A model generated the notes under the pieces. It did not search any database and had not been told where the DNA came from. It was given only the letters and a program-made list of their open reading frames with translations. A stretch of 46,443 nt of DNA from Clostridia bacterium (lineage in GTDB: Bacteria > Bacillota_A > Clostridia > Christensenellales > Aristaeellaceae), in contig JAFRJF010000309.1 in the NCBI GenBank assembly GCA_017432405.1, positions 1 to 46,443 on the forward strand, read 5' to 3'. Below are positions 24,571 through 33,103 of the stretch, piece after piece (within the stretch, counting starts at the first letter, position 1; each line of letters begins with the position of its first letter). Both the position numbers and the translations under genes were made by a program.

Positions 24571-24727
24571 AATATATGTTACCGCATACCACGCAAACTC
24601 GCTTCCGGCGCTGTGGCTTACAGCTTACCGGATGAATGTTTCCATCCCACTATGTGAAACGCCCTTCTGGGCGCACTACCTGACCCCAATGCTTCCGCAT
24701 CTTTCATTCTGCCGGCAGAAAAAGATA

Positions 24728-26443
24728 TCAGATGCAATAATATTTTGTCAGGAAATAGGTTCTGTCCCAATCGAGGATTGCTCTTTCGAATTCTTTCTCC
24801 GGATGGATATCGAATTCATCGAAGATCATCACCTGCCTGTCCTTCAGATCGTACAGCGGCCACACCTTTTCCTTTCCGTCGGGAGATGTGTCTGCGGTGA
24901 GAGACGGGTCGCCCGTTTTGGCAAACTGAACCCACATCTTGCGTAGGATTTTTGAGAAGGTCTCGTCAAAATCCCGCCCTGTTGTGTCTTTCTCGCGGTC
25001 GAATACCACAGGAAGCTCTATCGAGTGTCCGCTTCTCATCAACGGAATATCCGATTCCGGCGTGAAGAAATAGGTGTAGGATTTACCCCCCGCCATAGTC
25101 TGATTCTCCGAAAGTCTGAACAACGGCGCGATGAATGTAATCTGGTCGAACAGGCGGCTGGTGCTTGTATACGTTTCGGTCACATCGCCGGCATCCTTCA
25201 TGTAGCTCTCTACCAGTGCTTTCTCTTCCTCCGTCAGCTGAGCAAGCTTCTTTTCCAGGCGGTCTGCGGCAAAGGCATTGTAAGGTTCCAGACCGAATCC
25301 ACATATAAAATAGCCCATTTCATCCTTATTGCAGCCCTGAAGGATATCCAGATCCTTCGCCGCTCCGTCTGCATAGGCTTCATAAGGATCCGCAGGAAGG
25401 AAACTGCCATCCCGTTCCGCCCATACGCGCAGTCCAAGCACGCCCGACGCATTCACCAGATCCTCGACATCCACCTTTCGCAGGTCAGCAACGGTCTTAC
25501 AGCCGAGCTTATCCATCACCTCGTCGGTGCAGGCAATAGCCTCTTCTGTGGATCTGGTGAACACAGGAGTCCCGCTCTGTGCTATAACACGCTGAAAATA
25601 CTCGTGGGATCCCTCAACCAGTGGCAAAAGGGTCACGCTGGCACCACCGGCAGATTCTCCAAAGATGGTTACATTCTCAGGATCGCCGCCAAAGCCCTCA
25701 ATATTCTCATGGATCCACTTGAGGGCCATCATCTGATCCATAAGTCCCAGATTCTGCGCATCCGGATAGTCATCACCGTCCGGCAGGTGGGACAGATGGA
25801 AAAAGCCGAAGACACCCACCCTGTACTCAATGGAGACGACGATGACATACGGGTTTTCCCTGACAAGATTGTGGGCTTCGTATAGCGGATCCACGGTTCC
25901 GCCCATTTCAAAGGCACCTCCATGAATCCATACCATCACGGGTTTCTTCTCCGCGCCGGTGTCGTCCGCCTTCCATATGTTCAGATGCAGGCAGTCCTCG
26001 CCCTGAACATAGAGGCTGGCCTTTTCGCCGACTTCCTCTTTCTGGCAAGGGGTCTTACCATTATAATATGCTTCATAGATGCCATCATCGGCGCCATATT
26101 CCACCGGAGCTTTCCAACGGTATTCTCCCACAGGCTGCTGACCTACAAAGGGAATGCCCTTATATGCGATGATATTATCATCCGTCTTTCTTCCGACAAA
26201 GGTGCCGTTCACACATTTGACCGCCAGCGACTTGTCATAATCACCGTCCATGATTGGCTTATTCTCGCCATACTGGGCCATTAATTCTTGCTTCACCTTC
26301 TCCGAGGATTCTATAGCTTCGAAGCCTGCGCCTGACACGTTAGTGTCATTGCTGCTCGCCGCGAAGCTGCTGCCGCAAAAGCTGATCACAGCCAGTGATA
26401 ATGTCAGTGTCATTGCCATAGTCCTGGAAAAGCAATGTTTCAT
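24728..26443 (-). CDS. Secreted type-B carboxylesterase 1
   Basis: A 571-residue exported alpha/beta hydrolase (carboxylesterase/cholinesterase family). Signal peptide at 1-28 (ending in SSFAAS). The oxyanion-hole segment is VMVWIHGGAFEMGG, the nucleophile elbow is FGESAGGASV (Ser near 267), and the catalytic His lies in SGHSIELPVVFD. It shares the segment YGENKPI-DYDKSLAVKCVNGTFVG with esterase 2. TAGGAGGAAG precedes the ATG. A short hairpin (24660-24673) follows. Lower GC than the core genes on both sides suggests transfer. Likely cleaves dietary or host esters; the true substrate is unknown. Confidence 0.93.
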   Translation of the reverse strand: MKHCFSRTMAMTLTLSLAVISFCGSSFAASSNDTNVSGAGFEAIESSEKVKQELMAQYGENKPIMDGDYDKSLAVKCVNGTFVGRKTDDNIIAYKGIPFVGQQPVGEYRWKAPVEYGADDGIYEAYYNGKTPCQKEEVGEKASLYVQGEDCLHLNIWKADDTGAEKKPVMVWIHGGAFEMGGTVDPLYEAHNLVRENPYVIVVSIEYRVGVFGFFHLSHLPDGDDYPDAQNLGLMDQMMALKWIHENIEGFGGDPENVTIFGESAGGASVTLLPLVEGSHEYFQRVIAQSGTPVFTRSTEEAIACTDEVMDKLGCKTVADLRKVDVEDLVNASGVLGLRVWAERDGSFLPADPYEAYADGAAKDLDILQGCNKDEMGYFICGFGLEPYNAFAADRLEKKLAQLTEEEKALVESYMKDAGDVTETYTSTSRLFDQITFIAPLFRLSENQTMAGGKSYTYFFTPESDIPLMRSGHSIELPVVFDREKDTTGRDFDETFSKILRKMWVQFAKTGDPSLTADTSPDGKEKVWPLYDLKDRQVMIFDEFDIHPEKEFERAILDWDRTYFLTKYYCI

Positions 26444-26562
26444 AACAATCTTCCTCCTAACTCCTAAATATTCTCATGCTATCGTTTGATGCTATTCGCC
26501 TTCAACTATCAGCTCATTTTCTTCCCGAAGAAATACACATCTCCAGACTTGTTATAGGCGAA

Positions 26563-28260
26563 TCAGAACACGAAATACTTTGTCAGCGGATAGGTTCGCT
26601 CCCAGTCCACGATTCCATAGTCAGGCTCATATCCTTGATGGACATTAAATTCATCGAACACCATAATCGGCCTGGTATCAGAGTTATAAAGTTCCCACTG
26701 TATGGCCTTCCCGCTGGGAGATTCCCCGGCCGTCAGGGAAGGATCGCCCGTCTTGGCAAAATTCACCCACATGCGCTGCATGGTATGATTGAAGGCATCG
26801 TCGTAAGCTCTTCCGCTGAAGAAAGTCTCCTGTGGATTATTGAATACCGCCGCAAGCTCAGCCGCATGACCGGAGAGATAATTCGTTATCGAACTCTCAA
26901 CCCTGAAATAATAATGATATGTCCGGCCGCCTGCCGCTGTATGGTTCTCAGACATACGGAACGCGGGCGTAATGAAAATCATCTGATCTCCAAAACTGCG
27001 GGTCTTATAAAGGGCATTCCCCGGAGTATTGTCCAGAAACGCCCTGGCCTTTTCCAGGTCCTCTTCGGACATGGCCGCAAACCGATTCTCTCTTCTCGCA
27101 GTAAAGAATTCGGTAAACCCATCCGGCGTCATAAAATGGACAAACTCGCCCATTTCGTCCTTGTTGCAGCCTTCCAGGAGATCGATCTGACTGGCCTCTC
27201 CCTTGAGATAAGCATCGTAGGGATCCAGTGGAATGAGATTGCCGTCCCGCTCCGGCCAGACCTCCAGGGAGAGGAGTTCCCCAACCACATCGGCAATTTT
27301 CTCCGGCGGAAGGGCGAGAAGATCGGCCACAGTCTCACAGTTCAGTGCCTTCAGCGCTTTATCTGCAGCTGCGATTGCCTCCTCAGTGGAGCTTGTAAAG
27401 GCGGGCGTACCGCTCTCGGCGATAACGCGGCGGATATAGCTCCTGGCCTCGGGGATCAGTGGAAGCAACGTGACGCTGCAGCCTCCCGCAGATTCGCCGA
27501 AGATCGTGACATTGTCCGGGTCTCCTCCGAAGGCAGCGATGTTCTCATGAACCCATCTGAGTGCCATCACCTGATCCAGGATTCCCAGATTCTGGGCATC
27601 CGGGTAATCTGCGCCGTCCGGCAAATGGGAGAGATGGAGAAAGCCCAGGCCGCCCAGACGATATGCGATGGAAACCAAAATAACGTCTCCATTATCCCTC
27701 ACGAAATTGAAGCCGTCGTACAAAGGATTGATCGTGCTGCCCTGGGTAAATCCGCCGCCATGGATCCAGACCATGACCGGTTTTTTCTCAGACGTATCCG
27801 CTGTGTTTTTCCATATGTTCAGATACAGGCTGTCCTCGCCGAGCACGGCAAGGGATCCCGCGTCGTCCGCACTAATTGGCTGAAGGCAGCCCCTGGCAAA
27901 ATGATAGGCCTCGTAAACGCCCTCATCCGCCTCGAACGGAACAGGCTTTTTGAACCTGTTTTCGCCGACGGGCTGCTGCCCGACATAGGGAATGCCTTTG
28001 TAAGAAACGACATCGTCTGTCTTTGTTCCCACGAAGGTGCCGTTCACGCACTTGACCGCCAGCGACTTGTCGTAGTTGTCGTCGGTGATCGGTTTATTCT
28101 CGCCGTAACGCGCCCTGATCTGCGCCATCATCTTCTTCGCTGCTGCCGCCGCCTCGGTGCTGACGGTTTCCCCCGCTATGCAACTGGCACTAAATACAAG
28201 CAACACCAGCGATAAAGCCAGCGCCACCGGGAAAAATCTGAAGATAAACCATTTTTTCAT
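26563..28260 (-). CDS. Secreted type-B carboxylesterase 2
   Basis: A 565-residue paralogue of esterase 1. Signal peptide at about 1-29 (FFPVALALSLVLLVFSASCIAG); the SASC could be a lipobox, so it may be a lipoprotein. Motifs: VMVWIHGGGFTQGS, FGESAGGCSV, and the His region SGHAAELAAVF. The C-terminal end (DYGIVDWERTYPLTKYF) matches that of esterase 1 (DWDRTYFLTKYY). The 119-base gap to esterase 1 contains no gene. The three esterases most likely arose by duplication before the region reached this genome. Confidence 0.93.
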   Translation of the reverse strand: MKKWFIFRFFPVALALSLVLLVFSASCIAGETVSTEAAAAAKKMMAQIRARYGENKPITDDNYDKSLAVKCVNGTFVGTKTDDVVSYKGIPYVGQQPVGENRFKKPVPFEADEGVYEAYHFARGCLQPISADDAGSLAVLGEDSLYLNIWKNTADTSEKKPVMVWIHGGGFTQGSTINPLYDGFNFVRDNGDVILVSIAYRLGGLGFLHLSHLPDGADYPDAQNLGILDQVMALRWVHENIAAFGGDPDNVTIFGESAGGCSVTLLPLIPEARSYIRRVIAESGTPAFTSSTEEAIAAADKALKALNCETVADLLALPPEKIADVVGELLSLEVWPERDGNLIPLDPYDAYLKGEASQIDLLEGCNKDEMGEFVHFMTPDGFTEFFTARRENRFAAMSEEDLEKARAFLDNTPGNALYKTRSFGDQMIFITPAFRMSENHTAAGGRTYHYYFRVESSITNYLSGHAAELAAVFNNPQETFFSGRAYDDAFNHTMQRMWVNFAKTGDPSLTAGESPSGKAIQWELYNSDTRPIMVFDEFNVHQGYEPDYGIVDWERTYPLTKYFVF

Positions 28261-28392
28261 AGAATCTTTTACCCTCCCTTACAAATTTTAGAGCCCTCTT
28301 CCATCAACAGACCTATCCATTATGTATACGATCCAACAGATGGGAGGGACAGTATAAAAGCAACGACAGGCTTTTGAGCCCACCGCTTAGGA

Positions 28393-30183
28393 TTACTGCT
28401 CGCGCGCGGCGAGAATATCCGAAAGGTAACCAGGGGTAAAGAACTTGTCCATGAACTGATAGTAACCGACCAGGGGAAGCACGGCCTTGTACTGGTCGGT
28501 CAGAAGGCCTTGTTCGATATGCATGTCTTCAGGCCCAGCAATGACCATGACGTTCTGGTCATCGGCCGAGTACTCCTTCCATTCGATCTGATCCGTCGAA
28601 GGGTTGCCGCAACGTGCAAAATTGGTCCACATCTGCTGAACGGTCGTGAAAATCTCATCGGGGATGTTCGTGCCATTGAAGGCGCTGTTCGTCCCGATAC
28701 CGCGAAGGTTGAACACGAACATGAGTTCTACGGAATGCGCTGCTCCTATGTCCGGATTGCTGCCCGGGTACGACCAGTAGTAGCAGTACGTTTTGTTGAA
28801 CGCGCTCTGCTCGTCAAGCTGCTGAAGCATGGGTACCCTAAACATAAGCTCATCTATGAACTCCGTCTCGATCAGTCCCGGCTCCTGGAACCTGCAGACC
28901 TGCTGGAATTCTTCATAATACTTCCTGTCCTCTTCCTTCAGGTAGGGAACTGCGTCGCCCACAGCGCGCTGGGCGAATATTTTTTGCTCTTCCAGGTTCA
29001 GGCTCGGGCCCTCGCCCATGAACAGCCTGGCTTCGTCAGCCGTGCTGCCTGCCATGATGATTATGTCCTTTGCGTAGCCCTTCTTGTACAGCTCAATGGG
29101 TGCCTCTGGGAGTACCTCAGTTCCGTAATAGGGACAAGATGTGAACTTGCCGACCGCTTCGACATAAGCCTTCTGGAGCTCCTCTTCGCTCAGAGCCATG
29201 ATGTCGTCCATGGTCTTGCACCCGGTGTACTCGAGCAGTGCCTTCGTCTTGCTCTGCGCAGCTTCGCAGTCGACCGGGAAAGCCAGGGTGGTTGAGCCGC
29301 TCTGGGCGATAACCTTCTGGAAATACTGGTTTGCCTCCTTCATGACCGGCAGAATGGAGACCGAGCCGCCGCCAGCGCTTTGCCCGAAGATGGTCACGTT
29401 GTCGGGGTCGCCTCCGAAAGCGGCGATATTCTCATGCACCCACCGAAGTGCCATAGCCTGGTCGAGCAGGCCGTTGCAGGGCGCCGTCTTAAAGTTTTCG
29501 CCGCCGGGCACCGACGAGAAGTCCATGAAGCCGTACATGTTCAGGCGATAGTTAATGTTCACCAGGACGATGTCACTTTGCGCCTGGACGAGGTTGGCTC
29601 CGCTGTAGGAAGCCTCTGAACCCGAGCCAGTGACGTACGCCCCTCCGTGGATCCAGACCATCACCGGCTTCTTCTCGGTCTTGTCGTCGGCATTGACCCA
29701 TATGTTCAAATAAAGGCAATCCTCGGAGCACAGCTTCTGCACGCAATCCGGATAGGCATCTGAGCCAAAAGCACTCTTTCCGTAGTACCTGGCCTCGTAA
29801 ACCTGATCGCTCGCATCCACGTACTCCGGTGCCTTGAAGCGGCGCTCGCCCACGGGCGGCTTCGCATAGGGAATACCCAGCCACGACGCAATCCCGTACT
29901 CCTCGGTTCCTACGAAGGTGCCGTTCACACATTTCACGGCATGGGTCTCGTCATAGTCTCCCGTGATTTCACTGTTCAGGTTCTCGTAAGACTCAAATCT
30001 AACCAGATCCTTGAATTCCCTTTTCTCTTTCAATGCGTTCTCATCATTAAGACCAACATTATCAATCGTCTCAGATTTCTCTGTCTCGGCAATAACTGTT
30101 AAATTCATCCCCGGTATAAACCCGACAATCATTGCCAGCGCGAGTAAAAAGCCGAGTAGCTTCCTTCCTATTTTCTGTTTCAT
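28393..30183 (-). CDS. Secreted type-B carboxylesterase 3
   Basis: A 596-residue exported esterase, more distant from the other two. Signal peptide at 1-33 (LLGFLLALAMIVGFIPGMNL). It shares AVKCVNGTFVG and VMVWIHGGAYVTGSG, but the nucleophile elbow is FGQSAGGGSV, with Gln in place of Glu before the Ser; this change occurs in some active homologues. The His region is GAAHSVELMFVF. AAGGAGG precedes the ATG at good spacing. Transcription probably begins near 30482, giving a leader of about 300 bases that ends in a terminator hairpin just before the ribosome site. Confidence 0.93.
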   Translation of the reverse strand: MKQKIGRKLLGFLLALAMIVGFIPGMNLTVIAETEKSETIDNVGLNDENALKEKREFKDLVRFESYENLNSEITGDYDETHAVKCVNGTFVGTEEYGIASWLGIPYAKPPVGERRFKAPEYVDASDQVYEARYYGKSAFGSDAYPDCVQKLCSEDCLYLNIWVNADDKTEKKPVMVWIHGGAYVTGSGSEASYSGANLVQAQSDIVLVNINYRLNMYGFMDFSSVPGGENFKTAPCNGLLDQAMALRWVHENIAAFGGDPDNVTIFGQSAGGGSVSILPVMKEANQYFQKVIAQSGSTTLAFPVDCEAAQSKTKALLEYTGCKTMDDIMALSEEELQKAYVEAVGKFTSCPYYGTEVLPEAPIELYKKGYAKDIIIMAGSTADEARLFMGEGPSLNLEEQKIFAQRAVGDAVPYLKEEDRKYYEEFQQVCRFQEPGLIETEFIDELMFRVPMLQQLDEQSAFNKTYCYYWSYPGSNPDIGAAHSVELMFVFNLRGIGTNSAFNGTNIPDEIFTTVQQMWTNFARCGNPSTDQIEWKEYSADDQNVMVIAGPEDMHIEQGLLTDQYKAVLPLVGYYQFMDKFFTPGYLSDILAAREQ

Positions 30184-30488
30184 CCAAATTGCCTCCTTGT
30201 GATTTATTCTTTATATGACAAAAACCGCCGGACCTGACAGGGTATACCACCCCCGTCAAGTCCGACGGTTATCCATCACGAATATAATATTCAGTTTCAA
30301 GCGCCCCGCAGCCGCAAGACGCAAAAAGGGCGCAGTTAGCCCCTGCTCTGCTCTAAGGAGCGTAGGTCTATTCCGCATGGCTGTCAAGCCCCTTTCGGTC
30401 AAAAATCTGAGAAGAATTTCTCATCTCATGTATCGGCCTGCCAGCGCAGATTCTTAACCCCTGCACGTGAGCATAAAGATACACCTAT
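30184..30488 (-). promoter_or_regulatory. Long structured 5' leader of esterase 3
   Basis: No coding capacity with a ribosome site. It holds several stems, among them TGAGAA-ATTC-TTCTCA followed by a T-rich tract (about 30401-30420), GCGCCC/GGGGCGC (about 30300-30330) and the terminator hairpin at 30218-30270. Promoter, folded leader and terminator next to the ribosome site is the layout of a riboswitch or attenuator. I could not match it to lysine, TPP, SAM, cobalamin, c-di-GMP, guanidine, glycine or T-box patterns. Confidence 0.55.
30218..30270 (-). terminator. Terminator/attenuator hairpin before esterase 3
   Basis: Minus-strand arms AACCGTCGGACTTGACGGGG and CCCTGTCAGGTCCGGCGGTT, followed by TTTTTGT. 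The gene's AAGGAGG is only about 20 bases further. Confidence 0.8.
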
Positions 30489-30517
30489 ATTGTAGCAAAA
30501 CTTGGGGCTGATTTCAA
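30489..30517 (-). promoter_or_regulatory. Predicted promoter of the esterase 3 leader
   Basis: Minus-strand TTGAAA, 17-base spacer, TACAAT. Confidence 0.6.
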
Positions 30518-30780
30518 CGGATTTTTCAGAAATTTTCCCGGACGAGAAACAGGCGAGAACCATCGCCTCGCCTGCAAAGAGTGTATCACAGTAGTGATAG
30601 AATTGATTTGGATATTGCAGAGAGGTTGCGAACAGTACCGGCTTTGCCGGTGCATGTGACTTCCTGCCTGGAGCGCCCTCTCATCAGGCGCTCTTTTTAT
30701 GCGCCACTGCCCACGCCGCACACCAGCTGCCAATCTCGATCAACGCGCGCCCCTGTTTTTGTCTATCCGGTATCCACGCC
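30518..30780. other. Gene-free stretch with a plus-strand terminator
   Basis: No credible ORF. Contains GTACCGGCTTTGCCGGTGC (a small stem) and, at 30671-30700, GAGCGCC/GGCGCTC with five Ts pointing in the plus direction although no plus-strand gene precedes it. A small plus-strand RNA ending there is possible. Confidence 0.4.
30671..30700 (+). terminator. Orphan plus-strand terminator
   Basis: Seven-bp perfect stem GAGCGCC/GGCGCTC with TTTTTAT tail. Confidence 0.65.
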
Positions 30781-32289
30781 TCATTCCGCCCTGAAGCCGC
30801 GGATCGCGGTATCCAGCGCGGCCATGGTGGCGTCGCCCTCGCCGTGGATGAACTTGGCGGTGTAGCTGACGGTGCGGCTGCCGCTGGAATCCATCAGGCG
30901 CAGCATATCCACCAGCGTATCCCCCACATAGTAGGAATACAGGCCCGCAGGCAGCTGCTTGCCGCCGATCTCATAGCGCTCGATCTCCTGGACATCCGCC
31001 AGGGCTTCGCCGTATTTATTGCGCATGTGGGGGGTGTACTGCTCCTGGATGTATTCATAGGGTTCGCCCAGCAGGTCCTCGCTGCGGAAGACGATCACAT
31101 ATGGGATCTTTCCAGCGTTCCGGGTGTAGATGGACAGGCCCGTGCCCTCCTGGTAGTCCCAGCTGTAGGCGGGATCGGCCATCGTGGTGAAGCCCTGCTC
31201 TCTACAGGCGATCTCGACCAGGTCCCCGTCGGGTTCCGTGTCGACGGGCGCCTGCACAGCGCCTTCAGCGGTCAGCGACGGGAAGAAGCCCGCCAGCGCC
31301 GCCACCTGCTGCGCCTCGGCCAGCAGCGCTTCGCCATAGCCGGCGTCGGCCCTGTCCAGCACCGCCGCGCCGTCGTAGACGGTGTGCTCGAGCGCCTTCG
31401 ACCTGCCGCAGAGCAGGGCGGATTCGCCCAGCAGCCCGTCGTATTCAACGGTATAATAGGCTGCGTCGCCGGTGGCCGGGGCGTAGACCATATAGACGCG
31501 ATAGCACTGGGGCGTCTCCTCGGGCCGGGGCATTTCGATCTGCATGACGGTTGCGCCGTCCCCGGTCGTATACACATGCTCTGCATAGTCACCGGCCTGG
31601 TAGGGATATTCCACGCCGTTTTCATCCGCCAGTGAGCACCACAGCCGGTAAGCGCCGGATTCCTCCAGCACCCGCAGCATGTTGGCCGGATCGTCGTAGA
31701 AGTAGCGGGGCAGGGCACTCTGCTCGAAGTGGTAGCGGGCCCTGGCCAGCGTCATGCCGTCCGAGGCAGCGGCATCCTGCGCCGGGTCCTCAGGCGCGTC
31801 GGCCTTTTCGGCCCCGGTGCCCGGATAGAATTCGACATTCTGAACCACATCGTCGATCTGAGCGCTCATCGCGTCGTATTCGGCCCGGATGCCGTCCTCC
31901 GGATAGGCCGGGTAGTCGGAGGGCAGCTGCAGGTAGTAATTCATCGCGGAGGCCTCGCTGAAGCCCAGGTATTCAAAGCGAGGCAGCTGGGAGAAGCTGC
32001 CGTTCACGCTGGCGCCCAGCATGAACAGGAACCCGCCGCCTTCGACGCCCTCCGCAGCGTATTTTTCATGGCTGGCGACCTGGTAAAAGCGCACGCCGCC
32101 CTCCCCCGGCATGGCCATCACCTTGCCCCGCCAGTCCGCCGGCAGCTTCAGGGAGAGCTCCTGGAAGTAGTAGATCGGGCTGCCGTCCTCAAGAATGTCG
32201 TCGGTGTAGTCGAGCAGCGCCATCGGCTCCGCCAGGGTTGGCAGGGCCAGCGCCAGCAGGGCCAGCAGAAGGGCCGTCAGTCGTTTCAT
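30781..32289 (-). CDS. Secreted protein of unknown function
   Basis: A 502-residue exported protein. The signal peptide is MKRLTALLLALLALALPTLA. The N-terminal half contains LKLPADWRGKVMAMPGEGGVRFYQVASHEKY, which resembles the lipoprotein-type fold that begins with a beta strand and a membrane-facing loop, but I cannot name a family. There is a low-complexity Ala/Glu/Asp linker near residues 160-172. The C-terminal region repeats the theme (YSWDYQEGTGLSIYTRN). AAAAGGAGG precedes the ATG. It follows the double-glycine peptide gene on the same strand but a terminator lies between. Confidence 0.85.
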   Translation of the reverse strand: MKRLTALLLALLALALPTLAEPMALLDYTDDILEDGSPIYYFQELSLKLPADWRGKVMAMPGEGGVRFYQVASHEKYAAEGVEGGGFLFMLGASVNGSFSQLPRFEYLGFSEASAMNYYLQLPSDYPAYPEDGIRAEYDAMSAQIDDVVQNVEFYPGTGAEKADAPEDPAQDAAASDGMTLARARYHFEQSALPRYFYDDPANMLRVLEESGAYRLWCSLADENGVEYPYQAGDYAEHVYTTGDGATVMQIEMPRPEETPQCYRVYMVYAPATGDAAYYTVEYDGLLGESALLCGRSKALEHTVYDGAAVLDRADAGYGEALLAEAQQVAALAGFFPSLTAEGAVQAPVDTEPDGDLVEIACREQGFTTMADPAYSWDYQEGTGLSIYTRNAGKIPYVIVFRSEDLLGEPYEYIQEQYTPHMRNKYGEALADVQEIERYEIGGKQLPAGLYSYYVGDTLVDMLRLMDSSGSRTVSYTAKFIHGEGDATMAALDTAIRGFRAE

Positions 32290-32363
32290 GAGATACGCCT
32301 CCTTTTATAATAATCACATGTGCTTTACATCTGAAGCACCTTCATTTTACACTTGTATCATAC

Positions 32364-32399
32364 AAAAAAAGCGCCTGCCTGTCAAGTACAGGTAGGCGC
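32364..32399 (-). terminator. Terminator of the double-glycine peptide gene
   Basis: Minus-strand GCGCCTACCTGT/ACAGGCAGGCGC with seven Ts. Confidence 0.9.
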
Positions 32400-32416
32400 A
32401 AACCGTCCTATTTTTT

Positions 32417-32686
32417 TTAGAGGATTTTCACATACTTGGCAAGGATCCAGCCGCTCTTGCCGCTCCATTTCACCTTGATCCAGGGCTTGCCCTCGACGTA
32501 CACCAGCTCGCCGGTGTAGTTGGCGATGGCGCCGGACGTGGTCTTGGCGATGACGCGCTGGTTCTCGCCGGGCAGCTCGTGGATGTTGACACCGGCCTTG
32601 ACGGCCTGCACCTTCTGGTCCTTTCCGCCTGCGATCTTCTCCAGCTCCTCTGCGCTCAGCTCATTGATGATCTCGTTGTTATCCAT
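32417..32686 (-). CDS. Double-glycine-leader peptide with SH3b cargo
   Basis: An 89-residue protein. Residues 2-20 read as a peptide-bacteriocin type leader with ELSAEELEKIAGG, ending in Gly-Gly at about residue 20. The rest (about 68 residues) is a bacterial SH3 domain (VKAGVNIHELPGENQRVIAKT, YVEGKPWIKVKWSGKSGWILAKYVKIL). Leaders of this kind are cut by C39-peptidase ABC exporters, so an SH3b domain may be the exported cargo. No such exporter or modification enzyme is in the window. Start at the ATG at 32686, with AAGGAG about 9 bases upstream; a GTG two codons earlier is too close to that site. Confidence 0.88.
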   Translation of the reverse strand: MDNNEIINELSAEELEKIAGGKDQKVQAVKAGVNIHELPGENQRVIAKTTSGAIANYTGELVYVEGKPWIKVKWSGKSGWILAKYVKIL

Positions 32687-32795
32687 AATCACACGCTCCT
32701 TCTCACTGCTTGGGTCGGTCGGTGTTGCCCTTTGTTTCGTGAACAGTATACCGCGACCGCCGTCACAGAACCGTCACACAGGGAATGTAACCCGA

Positions 32796-33080
32796 TCAAT
32801 AGTGGTCGAAGGTCTTTCTCTTCTTTATGTATTGCGCGATCTTGCCCTGGAACTCCAGCGCCAGCGGATCGTCCACAAGTTCGCCCATGCGCTCCTCCGC
32901 GTCAATATCGACGACAATCATCAGATCATAGTCGTCCTCCTGTCGGCAGCTGCGATGAACCAACGGGTGGTTCAGCCAATCCTTCGTGTCGTCCAGCTCG
33001 CGTAAGTACTTCCTCAGCTTTTCCTGAACCTCCACCGGGTCCGTCCCGGGAACCAGCTTCAGCAATTCATAGTGTTTCAT
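32796..33080 (-). CDS. Dabb (stress-responsive A/B barrel) domain protein
   Basis: A 94-residue protein with the dimeric ferredoxin-like barrel pattern: MKHYELLKLVPGTD at the start, HPLVHRSCRQEDDYDLMIVVDID in the middle and FDHY at the end. Members are mostly of unknown role. The ATG at 33080 is set by AAGGAGCACC just upstream; the same frame is open far upstream into ptsI but that part is shadow. It follows ptsI by 23 bases and is probably co-transcribed with it. Confidence 0.87.
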   Translation of the reverse strand: MKHYELLKLVPGTDPVEVQEKLRKYLRELDDTKDWLNHPLVHRSCRQEDDYDLMIVVDIDAEERMGELVDDPLALEFQGKIAQYIKKRKTFDHY

Positions 33081-33103
33081 GATGGTGCTCCTTGATGCTG
33101 AAG

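Noticed and set aside
24636..24660. CRISPR-like unit GTTTCCATCCCACTATGTGAAAC
   Set aside because: It occurs once only, with no spacer-repeat array and no cas genes; it neighbours a short terminator-type stem.
30218..30270. Possible T-box antiterminator because of GGGTGGTATACC
   Set aside because: The T-box consensus is GGGTGGNACCGCG; here the motif is in the loop of the terminator and the CCGCG is missing, with no recognisable specifier stem.
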